A DNA stretch of 64,000 nt from Chryseobacterium sp. Marseille-Q5410 (GTDB lineage Bacteria > Bacteroidota > Bacteroidia > Flavobacteriales > Weeksellaceae), in the NCBI GenBank assembly GCA_946892665.1, contig CAMPOT010000001.1, positions 1,550,001 through 1,614,000 on the forward strand, given 5' to 3'. Below, piece after piece: positions 29,318 to 38,754 of this stretch. Position 1 is the stretch's first letter. Each line of letters begins with the position of its first letter. Below the pieces are notes generated by a model. The model was not told where the DNA came from. It did no database searches and saw only the letters and a program-made list of their open reading frames with translations. The position numbers were made by a program, and so were the translations under genes.

Positions 29318-29409
29318 TAAAATTACTTATTAATAGTGACCTGATTATCACTTTAAACACTAGTTTTAATTTTGGTTATTTTTAATTACGACAATGGGTG
29401 TAAAAACCC
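29318..29409 (-). promoter_or_regulatory. Candidate control region of the csgB-like operon
   Basis: On the minus strand an A-tract precedes GGGTTTTTACACCC (29409-29396), which differs from the window consensus dyad at two positions. A possible -7 box TAATTTTA (29325-29318) lies 12 bp before the start codon. A half-site with GTGTTT (29362-29349) is centred 30.5 bp upstream of that box, the spacing seen at the stronger sites. The strong dyad itself is 77 bp upstream, so it may be a distal site. Confidence 0.45.
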
Positions 29410-29447
29410 TTTTCAAGAAATTTTTTATATGAAGTAGTATTTTTTTA

Positions 29448-29482
29448 TTAAAAAAAATAGGAGAAACCAATGTTTCCCCTAT
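29448..29482 (-). terminator. Terminator or attenuator after csgA
   Basis: On the minus strand ATAGGGGAAAC, loop ATTG and GTTTCTCCTAT (one G-T pair) are followed by eight T residues. Its place between the major curlin gene and the rest of the operon suggests that csgA messenger is made in excess, with partial read-through into the assembly genes. Confidence 0.85.
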
Positions 29483-29504
29483 AATTATTCAGTTTGATCT
29501 GCTA

Positions 29505-30389
29505 TTAGTTAGATTGGAATGTCATTAAAGTGTTTCCATTACCAACTTGAGTTCCTAAGTGGAAATGATTTGTTCCTAATTGAAGTACAGATGTGTAGTT
29601 GCTGTTACCGATCTGTAAATCGATTGCTGTATTATCATTACCAAATTGCCATTGGTGTAATTCGTTATCACTTCCAACTTGCAAACCTGTAGTGCTGTTA
29701 CGATTTCCAACTTGCCAAGAATCAGCTACGTTGTCGTTACCCAATTGTATATGACTAGCCTCGTTTCTGTTTCCATCTTGTGTTTGCCAAATAAAGTTAT
29801 CCGAACCTACTTGCAATGCGTACGCCTCGTTTCTATTACCCCATTGTTCCTTTATTACATCATTATTGACACCTAATTGAATAGAAGAAGCCTCGTTTCT
29901 GTTACCAATTTGTTCTTGGTCAGAGTCATTTAATGCACCAACTTGTAGAGTACTAGCTTCATTTCGGTTTCCTTGTTGGTATTGGCTGGCAACATTTAGC
30001 ATCCCTAATTGTGTAGAAGAAGCAACATTTCGATTTCCAATCTGCATTTGAGACGTGGAGTTCGCTAATCCAATTTGGAGTGTAGAAGCTTCGTTTCTAT
30101 TTCCGTACTGTTGAACTTGATTCATATTAAGAATACCATATTGATCAACATCAATTTCATTTCGGTTTCCATCGCTCAATGCAAAATTCATATTTCCGGC
30201 ACCTACCTGATCGATGGTGGCGATATTACGATTTCCATCCTGTGTAAGGAAGTTCATGTTCACGAAACCGGTTTGGTTTACATAGGCTTCGTTTAAATTA
30301 CCTAACTGAGTAGATACATCAACGTTTGCTTGCGAGTAAGCAAATCCGAAAGACATAAGTGCGCAGGCACTTGCAAATAATTTTTTCAT
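29505..30389 (-). CDS. csgA: CsgA-like major curlin with 22-residue repeats
   Basis: The 294-residue precursor has a signal peptide (KKLFASACALMSFGFAYSQ) and then about twelve tandem 22-residue units plus a partial one. The unit pattern is x-x-N-x-x-x-x-x-Q-x-G-N-R-N-E-A-S-x-x-Q-x-G, with GNRN in nine of them. In curli each unit forms one strand-loop-strand layer of an amyloid beta-solenoid with stacked Gln and Asn ladders. E. coli CsgA has five units, so this subunit would be more than twice as long. The later units drift (GNDN, GTNH, GNGN). The matching 66-bp DNA repeats are diverged enough not to be identical. Confidence 0.93.
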   Translation of the reverse strand: MKKLFASACALMSFGFAYSQANVDVSTQLGNLNEAYVNQTGFVNMNFLTQDGNRNIATIDQVGAGNMNFALSDGNRNEIDVDQYGILNMNQVQQYGNRNEASTLQIGLANSTSQMQIGNRNVASSTQLGMLNVASQYQQGNRNEASTLQVGALNDSDQEQIGNRNEASSIQLGVNNDVIKEQWGNRNEAYALQVGSDNFIWQTQDGNRNEASHIQLGNDNVADSWQVGNRNSTTGLQVGSDNELHQWQFGNDNTAIDLQIGNSNYTSVLQLGTNHFHLGTQVGNGNTLMTFQSN

Positions 30390-30421
30390 GGTTAAAAAAT
30401 TTTATTGGTTAGTTTGTGGTA

Positions 30422-30514
30422 CAAATGTAGAACGATTAGAAAGTAAAAGAATCACCGATACCGTCTAAATTATAAAAATCAATGTAAATTATGAGCAGCA
30501 TAGTAAAATCACCT
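30422..30514 (-). promoter_or_regulatory. Candidate promoter region of csgA
   Basis: On the minus strand an A6 tract precedes AGGTGATTTTACTA (30514-30501), a weak match to the GGGTGTTTTCACCC dyad. TAATTTAG (30472-30465), the same -7 variant seen before the CsgD-like gene, lies 35.5 bp from its centre. A second, better -7 box, TACATTTG (30429-30422), lies closer to the start. Neither has a clear TTG at -33, which suggests an activator is needed. Confidence 0.45.
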
Positions 30515-30620
30515 TTTTTGGTTTTCCTTATTCCGTCTGTAATGCAGTATCACTAAAGGTCTTTTAAAAAAAAAATAATTTTTGAAAAGGAAAATTTCTA
30601 AAATAAACCAGGAAACTTTT

Positions 30621-30650
30621 TTTGTTTTTAAGTTTTCTTTTGTAACTTTG
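30621..30650 (+). promoter_or_regulatory. Promoter of the TetR gene and efflux operon
   Basis: TTTG (30621-30624), an 18-bp spacer and TAACTTTG (30643-30650) match the Bacteroidota consensus well. The TetR start is 18 bp downstream. Confidence 0.75.
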
Positions 30651-30668
30651 CAACCGAAATTTGTAAAA

Positions 30669-31277
30669 ATGGATGTAAAATTTTTAGAAAAAGTAGCTGA
30701 TTTGTTTGTAGAAAATGGTCCAAAAACCCTGACCATGGATGATATTGCGAAAGAATTCGGGATGTCTAAAAAAACACTTTATCAAAAATACACCAACAAA
30801 GAAGCTCTTTTAAGCGATGTTCTTCAGTTCAAATTAAAAGAAGTAATCGAAAAACTCAACGAACTGGATATCAAAATAGAAAATGCCATCGAAAGAATGT
30901 TCTGCCGGGATGAACAGATAGATAAGGCAGTGCAAACCAATAAATCACTATTTATTCGCCAGCTAATTAAGTATTATCCGATGATTTTTAATCAGCACAT
31001 GATGCATTTTTCCGAAAGATTTACAGAAGTAATCATTCATAACATAAAAAGAGGTAGAGAGCAAGGGTATTATCGGGAAGATTTCGATGAGAAATTATAT
31101 GGTAAGATGTTTTTTCAACTTATTATGTCGTACGACAGTTCACCTTTTTTCAATACTGAGGAAATCGATAGAACACACTTTAATAATGAAGCGATGAAAT
31201 TTTTCATGTATGCCATCACTACTGAAAAAGGCAAAAATTACTTAAAAAATATAGTCTGCAAATCCGAAACGGTTTGA
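30669..31277 (+). CDS. TetR/AcrR-family transcriptional regulator
   Basis: The start at ATG 30669 gives 202 residues; an upstream extension of the frame overlaps the promoter and is rejected. The N-terminal helix-turn-helix is typical: LFVENGPKTLTMDDIAKEFGMSKKTLYQKYTNKEALL. The C-terminal ligand-binding half (QHMMHFSERFTEVIIHNIKRGREQGYYREDFDEKLYG) is of the AcrR type. It leads an operon with a TolC-like protein, membrane fusion protein and RND pump, so it most likely represses that operon and responds to a pump substrate or envelope signal. Confidence 0.92.
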   Translation: MDVKFLEKVADLFVENGPKTLTMDDIAKEFGMSKKTLYQKYTNKEALLSDVLQFKLKEVIEKLNELDIKIENAIERMFCRDEQIDKAVQTNKSLFIRQLIKYYPMIFNQHMMHFSERFTEVIIHNIKRGREQGYYREDFDEKLYGKMFFQLIMSYDSSPFFNTEEIDRTHFNNEAMKFFMYAITTEKGKNYLKNIVCKSETV

Positions 31278-31316
31278 TTACCATAAAATTTTTAACAAAT
31301 AATAACTCAATATATA

Positions 31317-32666
31317 ATGAATAACTGGAGAAAAATGGCGCTCGGCGTACTGTTCTATGCATTCTCGATTACCCGTATGCATGCACAGGAAACCGTTACC
31401 CTGAAACAAGCCATCGAGTATGCGCTGCAAAATAAGGCAGAAGCGCAGAATGCCAAATTAGATGTCCGCAATGCAGATTATCAAATCATGGAAGCAAAAG
31501 CAGGTGCTCTTCCGAAGATTAATGGTGTAGCTAACCTTACTTATAACCCAATTTTGCAGTCTACCGCTTTAGATGTAGGCGCATTCAGCGGCGGTCCAAG
31601 TAATATTCAGTTGATCACGATGGGCCAAAAGTGGAATGCCGGAGCGGGAGTTCAACTTTCTCAGGCTTTATTTAATCAGCAAGTATTTGTTGGACTTAAA
31701 GCTGCCAAATCAACCAAAGAATTCTATCAGCTCAATGCAGAACTTACTGAAGAGCAGATTATCGAAAGAGTTTCTAATGCTTATTTTCAAGTTTTTACAA
31801 TTCAGCAAAAGAAAGAAACTTTAGAAAATAGCTATGCAAGCACAGAAAAGGCCAGAAATATTATTAAAAGCTTATTTGATAACGGACTTGCTAAAAAAAT
31901 AGATCTCGACAGAACCAATGTGAATCTTACCAACATCAGTACGGTTTTAAAGCAACAGCAAAACGCCATCAATCAAGCAGAAAACGCATTGAAATTCTAT
32001 ATGGGAATGCCGATTGAGAACAAGATAGAGCTGGTAAAAGCCGATATGGAAATCACTCCACATTTATTGGATGAAACTGTGGGAACCGATCAAAGATCTG
32101 AAATTAAAATATTAAACAAACAAAGAGAACTTCTGCAGTACAATAAAAAAGCGGTAGAAGCTGCGTATTATCCGACAGTAAATCTCAATGCCAATTACAG
32201 TTGGCAAGGATTAGGTGATAAGTTTCCTTTAACCAATGGTGAAAGAAATGGCGTATATTGGGCAGATTATTCTGCAATTACCTTGGGCGTCAATATCCCT
32301 ATTTTTAATGGATTTGCTACAAAAGCCCGAGTAGAAATGGCGCAAATAGAACTGGATAAACTGGACGTAAGTATCAAAGACACTAAACTGGGCTTGGATT
32401 TATCTTATCAAAATGCAAAATCGCAAATCGAGAACAGTCTTTTGGCCTTAGAAAACCAAAAAGCCAACGTCAGCCTTGCCGAAACAGTAACTGCAAATAC
32501 CAAACACAATTATCAGTACGGTTTGGCAACGCTTACAGAATTGTTGGAAGCAGAAAACGCTTTGGTAGAAGCCAAAAACAACTATAGCAATGCTATTTTA
32601 GAATACAAAATCGCGGAAATTCAATATTATAAAGCAAAAGGAGAACTTAAAAATTATATAAAATAA
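31317..32666 (+). CDS. TolC-family outer membrane efflux protein
   Basis: The 449-residue protein has a signal peptide (LGVLFYAFSITRMHAQ) and two related halves of long coiled-coil helices, as in TolC: VTLKQAIEYALQNKAEAQNAKLDVRNADYQIMEAKAGALPKI at the start and ANTKHNYQYGLATLTELLEAENALVEAKNNYSNAILEYKIAEIQYYKAKG near the end. It forms the outer membrane tunnel for the RND pump encoded 1 kb downstream. It starts 39 bp after the TetR stop and ends 6 bp before the adaptor gene. Confidence 0.94.
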   Translation: MNNWRKMALGVLFYAFSITRMHAQETVTLKQAIEYALQNKAEAQNAKLDVRNADYQIMEAKAGALPKINGVANLTYNPILQSTALDVGAFSGGPSNIQLITMGQKWNAGAGVQLSQALFNQQVFVGLKAAKSTKEFYQLNAELTEEQIIERVSNAYFQVFTIQQKKETLENSYASTEKARNIIKSLFDNGLAKKIDLDRTNVNLTNISTVLKQQQNAINQAENALKFYMGMPIENKIELVKADMEITPHLLDETVGTDQRSEIKILNKQRELLQYNKKAVEAAYYPTVNLNANYSWQGLGDKFPLTNGERNGVYWADYSAITLGVNIPIFNGFATKARVEMAQIELDKLDVSIKDTKLGLDLSYQNAKSQIENSLLALENQKANVSLAETVTANTKHNYQYGLATLTELLEAENALVEAKNNYSNAILEYKIAEIQYYKAKGELKNYIK

Positions 32667-32672
32667 ACTATC

Positions 32673-33734
32673 ATGAAAAAATCTTTAATATATATCATTG
32701 TTGCAGCAATACTTATCGGTTGGGGAGCTTACACCATTGTGGGAAACAAAGCCAAACAAGAAAAAGAAGTTGCTGAGGTAGCGAAACAGGTCGATAAAAT
32801 CAACGTGAATGTAGTGACCGCAAACCGGGAAAACATCAATACGGATTATTCTGCGAACGGAACTTTCATTCCGAAACAGGAAACCAACCAATCTGCGGAT
32901 ATTTCCGGACGTGTGGTGAGTGTTTATGTAAAAGAAGGTTCGCGCGTAGGAGCCGGACAGGTTTTGGCAAGTATAAAGAGAGATGCAATTGAAGTAGATG
33001 TTACCCAAGCTCAAAATAATTTACAAAATGCCATTATCGACAACCAACGTTACGAAAACGCTTACAAAACAGGTGGTGTTACCAAGCAACAATTAGATAA
33101 TTCCAGACTCCAGCTGAAAAATGCACAAGCTGCTGTGAGATCGCAAGGCGTAAGAATGAATGATACCAAAGTAAGAGCGGGTATCAGTGGAACGATCAAT
33201 AAAAAAATGGTAGAGCCGGGAGCTGTAGTTTCACCGGGGACACCATTGTTTGAAATCGTTAATATCAATAGTTTGAAACTTTCTGTTTTGGTGGATGAAA
33301 GCCAGGTGGGAAGAATCCAGATCGGGCAGCAAGTTGCTATTAATGTTAATGTTTTGCCTGACGAAACTTTCACCGGCAGAATTTCGTTTATCGCACCAAA
33401 AAGCGATGCTTCGCTCAACTTCCCTGTAGAAATAGAAGTTGCTAATAATGGAAAATTAAAAGCCGGAATGTATGCCACTGCTTTATTCAAAACCAATTAT
33501 GGGGCTGAAAATCAAAATATGCTCGTGGTGCCCGCAGAAGCTTTCGTAAATGGAGTAAGTTCGGGGCAGGTATTCATCGTTCAAAATGGTACTGCTAAAC
33601 TGGTGAAAGTACAAACAGGAAAAGTATATGGCGATAAAGTGCAAATTATCAGTGGATTGAATGGTGGTGAACAGGTAATTACCAGCGGACAAATCAACTT
33701 AGAAAACGGATCAAAAATTAATATCGTAAAATAA
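32673..33734 (+). CDS. RND efflux periplasmic adaptor (membrane fusion protein)
   Basis: The 353-residue protein has an N-terminal anchor helix (SLIYIIVAAILIGWGAYTIV), a barrel-sandwich half (SADISGRVVSVYVKEGSRVGAGQVLASI), a short helical hairpin (VTQAQNNLQNAIIDNQRYENAYKTGGVTKQQLDNSRLQLKNA), then the second lipoyl half and the beta-barrel domain (VKAGISGTINKKMVEPGAVVSPGTPLFEIV). It bridges the inner membrane pump and the TolC-like channel. The gene is tightly packed, with 6 and 4 bp to its neighbours. Confidence 0.94.
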   Translation: MKKSLIYIIVAAILIGWGAYTIVGNKAKQEKEVAEVAKQVDKINVNVVTANRENINTDYSANGTFIPKQETNQSADISGRVVSVYVKEGSRVGAGQVLASIKRDAIEVDVTQAQNNLQNAIIDNQRYENAYKTGGVTKQQLDNSRLQLKNAQAAVRSQGVRMNDTKVRAGISGTINKKMVEPGAVVSPGTPLFEIVNINSLKLSVLVDESQVGRIQIGQQVAINVNVLPDETFTGRISFIAPKSDASLNFPVEIEVANNGKLKAGMYATALFKTNYGAENQNMLVVPAEAFVNGVSSGQVFIVQNGTAKLVKVQTGKVYGDKVQIISGLNGGEQVITSGQINLENGSKINIVK

Positions 33735-33738
33735 TACA

Positions 33739-36700
33739 ATGAAATTAGCAGAAATATCTATCAAAAGACCATCGCTAATTATCGTGCTGTTTACGATTCT
33801 TACTTTAGGTGGTTTGTTGAGCTATTCCATGATGGGATATGAGCTCATCCCAAAATTTGAAACCAATATTGTCACGATTTCCACGGTATATCCCGGAGCT
33901 TCACCTAGTGAGGTAGAAACTTCGGTCACCAGAAAGATCGAAGATGCGGTGGGTGCTTTAGAAAACGTGAAAAAAGTTGAATCATCATCTTACGAAAGTC
34001 TTTCGGTGGTGATGGTGCAACTGAATTCCGGAGCCGATGTAAATTATGCGTTGAATGATGCTCAGCGGAAAGTAAATGCAATACTTTCTGAGCTTCCGGA
34101 TGATGCGGATGCACCTTCTCTAAATAAATTCTCATTAGACGATCTTCCGATTATTACCATGAGTATTTCGAGTGATAAGCTGAACAGCAAAGAATTATAT
34201 GATTTGTTGGATAAAAAGATCGAACCGATTTTTTCCCGTGTAAATGGGGTAGCGCAGGTGGATCTTGTTGGTGGTCAGGAAAGAGAAATTCAAGTGAGCA
34301 TTGATGATAAAAAACTGGAAGGTTATGGCATCAGTATCGGAGAAGTACAGCAGGCGATCCTTTCATCAAACTTAGATTTCCCAACCGGAAGTTTAAAATC
34401 CAGATCTTCAAAATCGACCATTAGGTTGTCCGGAAAATACAAATCTGTTGAAGAATTAAATAACCTTGTTATTTCTTCTAAAAATGGAGCACAAGTTCGT
34501 TTGTCAGATGTTGCAACGGTATTTGATACTCAGAAAGATGTGGAAAAAATTGCAAGATACAACCAGAATCCAACGATTCTGTTGCAAGTAAAGAAGCAAT
34601 CTGATGCAAATGCAGTAGCGGTTTCCGAAAGTATTCAGAAAACAATGGCCGAGGTGACCAATAATTATAAAATTCAAGGTGTAAAATTGACTCTTGTAGA
34701 CGATACTACTGATTTCACATTAGAGTCGGCTAATCATGTAATTTTCGATTTGGTGTTGGCGATTGTGTTGGTTGCGATTGTGATGTTACTATTCCTACAC
34801 AATATTAGAAATGCATTTATTGTAATGGTTTCCATTCCAATCTCGTTGATCGCGACTTTCATTGGAATGTATTTACTGGGATATACGCTGAACTTGATGA
34901 GCTTACTTGGCCTTTCCTTGGTAGTAGGTATTCTTGTGGATGATGCAATTGTGGTTTTAGAAAACGTTTACCGTCACATGGAAATGGGCAAAAGCCGGAT
35001 TCGTGCAGCTTACGATGGAGCATCCGAAATTGGCTTTACTGTAACTGCAATTACTTTGGTTATTGTAGTGGTATTTTTACCAATCGCACTGAGCTCTGGT
35101 TTGGTTTCAAATATTTTGGCGCAATTCTGTGTTACTGTAGTTATTGCCACATTATTATCTTTGTTATCGTCATTTACCATTATTCCATGGTTGTCCTCAA
35201 GATTTGGAAAAGTGGTCCATCTCACCGGAAAAAATCCTTTTGAGAAATTTATTCTTTGGTTTGAAACTAAATTAGATCAATTTACCCATTGGATTACAGA
35301 AATTCTAGAATGGTGTTTGAAAACAGGTTTTAGAAGAATCATGACGGTTATTGTAACCTTTGTTATTTTGATTTCCTCAATGCTATTGGTAGTTTTCGGA
35401 TTTATCGGAGGCGAATTCTTCCCGAAAATGGATCGTGGACAGTTCCTCGTGCAAATGGAATTGCCTAAAGATGCTACCATCGAAAAAACCAATCAGGTCA
35501 CCCTTCAGGTTGAAAAATATCTGAGAGATAACCCGAATGTAGTCAATTTAATTACCACGGTAGGGCAGCAATCCACCGGTTTTGGTGGAGCACAAGCAAC
35601 GGCTTACCAATCCGAAGTTCAGGTGATTTTGACGGACAAATCCGAACGTTCTGAAAGTACCGATATTATGGCGGCGAAGATCAAAAGGGATTTGGAAGAA
35701 AAATTTACTGGAGTGGAATTTAAAACTGCACCAATCGGCTTGATGGGAGCTGATAATGCCCCAATCGAGATGGTGGTAACCGCACCAGATAACGAAACAG
35801 CGAACAAAGAAGCTGCAAGAATCCTCGAGTTACTGAAAAAAGTTCCTGGATCGGTAGATGCCGAATTATCTACTGATACCGGAAGCCCAGAGGTAAAGGT
35901 GAATATTGACCGAGATAAAATGGCTGCGTTAGGTTTGAATCTTTCAGGCGTGGGACAAGCCATGCAAACAGCTTTTAATGGAAATACCGATGGAAAATTC
36001 CGTGCAGGGGAGTACGAATATGATATCAACATTCGTTTTGCAGATAACAACAGAAAATCGATTGATGATGTAAGAAACCTAATGTTCACCAATAATAACG
36101 GCGAACAAATCCGACTCAGCCAGTTTGCAAATGTAGAAATGAGTTCAGGACCTAGTTTGCTGCAGCGTAGAGATAAATCGCCTTCAGTGAAAGTTCTTTC
36201 CAAAGTAGTAGGTCGCCCCGTAGGTGATGTAGCAAACGAATGGTCTGCCATGTTTATGGATAACGAAAAAACAAAACCTGCAGGCGTGAACTACATCTGG
36301 AGCGGTGATATGGAAAACCAAACAGAGGGCTTTGGTACTTTAGGAATCGCCCTATTGGCGGCTATTGTCTTAGTTTATTTGGTAATGGTTTCCCTGTACG
36401 ACAGTTTTGTTTATCCTTTCGTAGTATTGTTTTCGATTCCGTTAGCATTAATCGGGGTAATGGTAATTCTTGCCCTTACGGGAAATTCACTGAATATCTT
36501 TACCATGCTCGGAATGATTATGTTGATTGGTTTGGTTGCGAAAAACGCGATTATGATTGTCGACTTCGCCAATATGAGAAAAGCCGCAGGAGCAAGTACT
36601 CATGACGCACTTATCCAAGCAAATCACGCTCGTCTTCGTCCGATTTTGATGACCACCATTGCGATGATTTTCGGAATGCTTCCGATTGCATTGGCGAAAG

Positions 36701-36927
36701 GCGCCGGAGCCGAGATGAACAACGGATTAGCGTGGGTAGTAATCGGTGGTTTGATATCCTCATTGTTTCTTACCTTGATTATCGTTCCGGTAGTATATTC
36801 ACTGTTCGATTCTTTGCTTAGAAGAATGGGTAAACATGAAAAAGTAGATTATGAAGCTGAAATGAAAGCTGACTATGAACATCAAGAATTAAGTGATGAT
36901 GGGTTTACCCCTAAACATATTGTATAA
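33739..36927 (+). CDS. RND-family efflux pump, inner membrane permease (AcrB/HAE1-like)
   Basis: The 1062-residue pump has the RND layout of 12 membrane helices with two large periplasmic loops. It begins LAEISIKRPSLIIVLFTILTLGGLLSYSMMGYELIPKFETNIV. Helix 4 has the proton relay pair in LVVGILVDDAIVVLENVYRHME, and the second half carries the lysine-containing GMIMLIGLVAKNAIMIVDFANMRK. Together with the adaptor and TolC-like protein it makes a tripartite exporter for drugs or envelope lipids. The substrate cannot be read from sequence. A terminator follows at 36957. Confidence 0.95.
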   Translation: MKLAEISIKRPSLIIVLFTILTLGGLLSYSMMGYELIPKFETNIVTISTVYPGASPSEVETSVTRKIEDAVGALENVKKVESSSYESLSVVMVQLNSGADVNYALNDAQRKVNAILSELPDDADAPSLNKFSLDDLPIITMSISSDKLNSKELYDLLDKKIEPIFSRVNGVAQVDLVGGQEREIQVSIDDKKLEGYGISIGEVQQAILSSNLDFPTGSLKSRSSKSTIRLSGKYKSVEELNNLVISSKNGAQVRLSDVATVFDTQKDVEKIARYNQNPTILLQVKKQSDANAVAVSESIQKTMAEVTNNYKIQGVKLTLVDDTTDFTLESANHVIFDLVLAIVLVAIVMLLFLHNIRNAFIVMVSIPISLIATFIGMYLLGYTLNLMSLLGLSLVVGILVDDAIVVLENVYRHMEMGKSRIRAAYDGASEIGFTVTAITLVIVVVFLPIALSSGLVSNILAQFCVTVVIATLLSLLSSFTIIPWLSSRFGKVVHLTGKNPFEKFILWFETKLDQFTHWITEILEWCLKTGFRRIMTVIVTFVILISSMLLVVFGFIGGEFFPKMDRGQFLVQMELPKDATIEKTNQVTLQVEKYLRDNPNVVNLITTVGQQSTGFGGAQATAYQSEVQVILTDKSERSESTDIMAAKIKRDLEEKFTGVEFKTAPIGLMGADNAPIEMVVTAPDNETANKEAARILELLKKVPGSVDAELSTDTGSPEVKVNIDRDKMAALGLNLSGVGQAMQTAFNGNTDGKFRAGEYEYDINIRFADNNRKSIDDVRNLMFTNNNGEQIRLSQFANVEMSSGPSLLQRRDKSPSVKVLSKVVGRPVGDVANEWSAMFMDNEKTKPAGVNYIWSGDMENQTEGFGTLGIALLAAIVLVYLVMVSLYDSFVYPFVVLFSIPLALIGVMVILALTGNSLNIFTMLGMIMLIGLVAKNAIMIVDFANMRKAAGASTHDALIQANHARLRPILMTTIAMIFGMLPIALAKGAGAEMNNGLAWVVIGGLISSLFLTLIIVPVVYSLFDSLLRRMGKHEKVDYEAEMKADYEHQELSDDGFTPKHIV

Positions 36928-36956
36928 TAATTCATATTTTTTTTATTGTTAAGAGC

Positions 36957-36985
36957 AAGCCGTTTCATTCAATTGAAGCGGCTTT
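36957..36985 (+). terminator. Terminator after the RND operon
   Basis: AAGCCGTTTCA and TTGAAGCGGCTT pair around a short loop, followed by a short T-rich tail (TTTCTTTATTT). Confidence 0.7.
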
Positions 36986-37046
36986 CTTTATTTAATTGGT
37001 ATATGATTATTAATAACTTCAAAAAAAACGTAGCGATCAATTAAAA

Positions 37047-37163
37047 ATGTTCAAACTTAAATTAAGAAGACTTAAAGTTGAGTTACAAAACTTAAATGTT
37101 GAAACAAAAAGGTTCAACGATGAGGTGAAATGGTTTGTAAATAGGAGAATCGAATTCGTCTAA
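37047..37163 (+). CDS. Possible 38-residue basic small protein
   Basis: An ATG frame in the 390-bp gap after the RND operon encodes MFKLKLRRLKVELQNLNVE and continues to RRIEFV. The residues are strongly charged and helix-forming, with a coiled-coil-like spacing of Leu. There is no clear promoter consensus or ribosome binding site and no recognised family, so it may be chance. The rest of the gap (36986-37046 and 37164-37246) shows nothing else recognisable. Confidence 0.25.
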   Translation: MFKLKLRRLKVELQNLNVETKRFNDEVKWFVNRRIEFV

Positions 37164-37247
37164 AGCATATCGGTCCCGGTAAATTGATAATCGGTTTAAA
37201 ACCTGTTCCTATTGATATCATTAAAATTCAATAAGAATTATTTAAGC

Positions 37248-37283
37248 AAAAAAAAGAGTCTGAAGCAAATCTTCAAACTCTGT
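37248..37283 (-). terminator. Terminator after the MATE gene
   Basis: On the minus strand AGAGTTTGAAG, loop ATTTG and CTTCAGACTCT are followed by eight T residues. Confidence 0.82.
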
Positions 37284-37317
37284 TTTATTTAAAATTTTTA
37301 TCAATTCCTACAGATAA

Positions 37318-38694
37318 TTATGCAAGTTTTTGTTTTTCGAAGGCATTAATTTTCTTTTGAGAAAGGGTGAGAAATCTCACTACCAAAAGAACAGCTGAAA
37401 TGGTAAGTCCTAATCCCAGAGCGATCCACATTCCGAAAGCTCCCATTTTCAAAGTGACACACAGAAAATATCCCAACGGAATGGCAATAATCCAATACGC
37501 GATAAACGTAATAAATGACGGAATTTTCACATCCTGAATTCCGCGTAAACTACCTAAAGCTACTACTTGGATTCCATCTGAAAGCTGAAAAAGCGCTGCG
37601 ATAATCATCAATTGAGCTGCCAATTGAATTACTGCAACATCTTCTGCTTTGGTGAAAAAGGTAGGCAAAATATTTCTCCCAAAAATGAATACCAATCCAC
37701 ATGCGAACATGAAGATGAAAACAATTTTTAAATTATTTATTCCTACTTGTTTTAATCCACTATAATCTTGCTCACCCAGCTTTCTTCCTATTAAAACCGT
37801 TGATGCAACGCTGAAACCGACACAAAGATTAAAGGTGAAAGAGGCCATAGAAAGTGCGATTTGATGCGATGCGATGTCCTTCGCGGAGATTAAGCCACAA
37901 ATAAAAGCTGCTCCGGCAAAAGCGGTTACTTCAAAAAACATCTGCAAGGCCGTAGGAAACCCAATTTTCAACATTTTGGTGAACATCGCCTTAGAAAATT
38001 CGGAAACTTTCAATGAGAAATCTTTAATATATCTTCTTGTTTTTTCTTCTTTTAATAATACATAGTAGAGAAATACCATCATAAATATTCGTGCGATTAA
38101 GCTCGCAAGAGCCGAACCTTCCACGCCCATCGGTGAAATTCCGAACATTCCTTTAATAAAAACATAATTTAAAACCACATTGATCACATTAGCGATAATC
38201 GTGGCTTTGGTAACACCGATCGTATAAGACAAACCTTCGGATACTTCACGCAACGTTTGAAATGCCATAAACGGAATAATGCTGAGTGTCATAATACTCA
38301 AAAATCCAATGGTAGCGGGGATAATTTCCGTTGGCTGATCCATGTGATAGAGCAGCGGCATGAGCAGGAATAGCAGCATCATAAGCAGAATCCCAATACC
38401 TATGTTGATGATAAAACCATGGCGAAATACTGAGTTGATCGTATCGTGTTTCTCCTGAGAATGCGCCTCGGAAACCAAAGGCGGAATAGCAAATGAAAAC
38501 CCTAATGCGAATACAAAAATGGAAAAGAATACAGCATTACCTAAGGAGACAGATGCTAATGCCTGTGCACCCAAAAGTTTTCCGACAATGATGTTATCGA
38601 ATAAATTAACAGAAACCTGGCCCACTTGCGTGATCATCACCGGAAGTGCGAGCGTGAAGCATGCCTTGGTGTATTCTTTATTAAGTATTTTCAT
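37318..38694 (-). CDS. MATE-family multidrug/Na+ (or H+) antiporter
   Basis: The start at ATG 38694 gives 458 residues; the extension to 38712 runs into the upstream terminator hairpin and is rejected. Twelve hydrophobic segments and the two MatE halves are visible: ACFTLALPVMITQVGQVSVNLFDNIIVGKLLGAQALASVSLG in the first, GFPTALQMFFEVTAFAGAAFICGLISAKDIASHQIALSMASF in the second. The order resembles the NorM/DinF branch. It is located downstream of the NtrC-like gene but separated from it by a terminator. Confidence 0.93.
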   Translation of the reverse strand: MKILNKEYTKACFTLALPVMITQVGQVSVNLFDNIIVGKLLGAQALASVSLGNAVFFSIFVFALGFSFAIPPLVSEAHSQEKHDTINSVFRHGFIINIGIGILLMMLLFLLMPLLYHMDQPTEIIPATIGFLSIMTLSIIPFMAFQTLREVSEGLSYTIGVTKATIIANVINVVLNYVFIKGMFGISPMGVEGSALASLIARIFMMVFLYYVLLKEEKTRRYIKDFSLKVSEFSKAMFTKMLKIGFPTALQMFFEVTAFAGAAFICGLISAKDIASHQIALSMASFTFNLCVGFSVASTVLIGRKLGEQDYSGLKQVGINNLKIVFIFMFACGLVFIFGRNILPTFFTKAEDVAVIQLAAQLMIIAALFQLSDGIQVVALGSLRGIQDVKIPSFITFIAYWIIAIPLGYFLCVTLKMGAFGMWIALGLGLTISAVLLVVRFLTLSQKKINAFEKQKLA

Positions 38695-38699
38695 AAAAA

Positions 38700-38727
38700 A
38701 AGTTTGCTGCAAAAATACAGCAAACTT
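38700..38727 (-). terminator. Terminator after the NtrC-like gene
   Basis: AAGTTTGCTG and CAGCAAACTT are a perfect 10-bp stem; a seven-T run follows on the minus strand, a few bases before the MATE start codon. Confidence 0.85.
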
Positions 38728-38754
38728 CTTCGATTTTACTTATAATGAGGATAA

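Noticed and set aside
29520..30320. Regular short repeats that could be mistaken for a CRISPR or satellite array
   Set aside because: The 66-bp period is the coding of 22-residue curlin units in one long open frame; the repeats diverge at DNA level and have no spacers.
35619..36251. A 210-codon minus-strand frame inside the RND pump gene
   Set aside because: It is opposite a conserved coding region, has no promoter, and reads as low-complexity reverse complement.
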